A stretch of 64,000 nucleotides of DNA from Spirodela intermedia. Taxonomy: Eukaryota > Streptophyta > Magnoliopsida > Alismatales > Araceae. Location: contig LR746269.1 in NCBI GenBank assembly GCA_902729315.2, positions 3,544,001-3,608,000 of the forward strand, written 5' to 3'. The first letter of the stretch is position 1. Every line of letters starts with the position of its first letter. The position numbers and the translations under genes were made by a program. Shown one piece after another: positions 62,623-64,000 of this stretch. A model generated the notes under the pieces. It saw only the letters and a program-made list of their open reading frames with translations. It searched no databases and was not told where the DNA came from.

Positions 62623-64000
<1,378 letters not shown>

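Overview
The window looks like nuclear DNA of a flowering plant. It holds intron-bearing genes with GT..AG junctions for typical plant families: a molybdenum cofactor sulfurtransferase, a GH9 cellulase, an acid lipase, an IRX14 xylan glycosyltransferase and an RD21-type protease. Between them lie long AT-rich tracts with (GA)n microsatellites and decayed LTR and LINE retrotransposons. Three of the genes have strongly GC-rich first exons. That is common in monocots, so a monocot is my guess; the sequence does not prove it.

Layout. 1-11531 (+): the last ten exons of CNX5/MOCS3; its N-terminal exons lie before the window. 11532-14791: AT-rich spacer. 14792-16974 (-): complete three-exon GH9 endoglucanase with a GC-rich promoter region. 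17600-24495: AT-rich spacer with LTR-like debris and one GC-richer, organelle-like island (21060-21620). 24496-29067 (+): complete nine-exon LIP1-type acid lipase. 29570-37630: a rearranged block between two convergent genes. It holds two F-box/LRR (VFB/SKIP2-like) pseudogenes, a degenerate Ty1/copia element, a decayed copy of the lipase 3' end and a partial copy of the last IRX14 exon. 37628-42888 (-): complete three-exon IRX14-type GT43 gene. 43020-57777: repeat-rich spacer with a copia gag remnant, an inverted-repeat element around GC-rich sequence, diverged repeat pairs and a 5'-truncated LINE with a clear target-site duplication. 57778-58800: two coding-like stretches I do not recognise. 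58800-62500: spacer. 62623-end (+): the start of an RD21-like papain-type protease, cut by the window edge.

The genes do not form a pathway. GH9 and IRX14 both act on cell walls (glucan trimming and xylan backbone synthesis); the others serve cofactor biosynthesis/tRNA thiolation, lipid hydrolysis and proteolysis. The main structural result is the 29-38 kb block. Order and similarity by eye suggest that the lipase tail, F-box gene and IRX14 last exon were tandemly duplicated, then decayed and were interrupted by a copia element. All gene structures come from reading splice junctions by eye and from remembered family sequences; no search was run.
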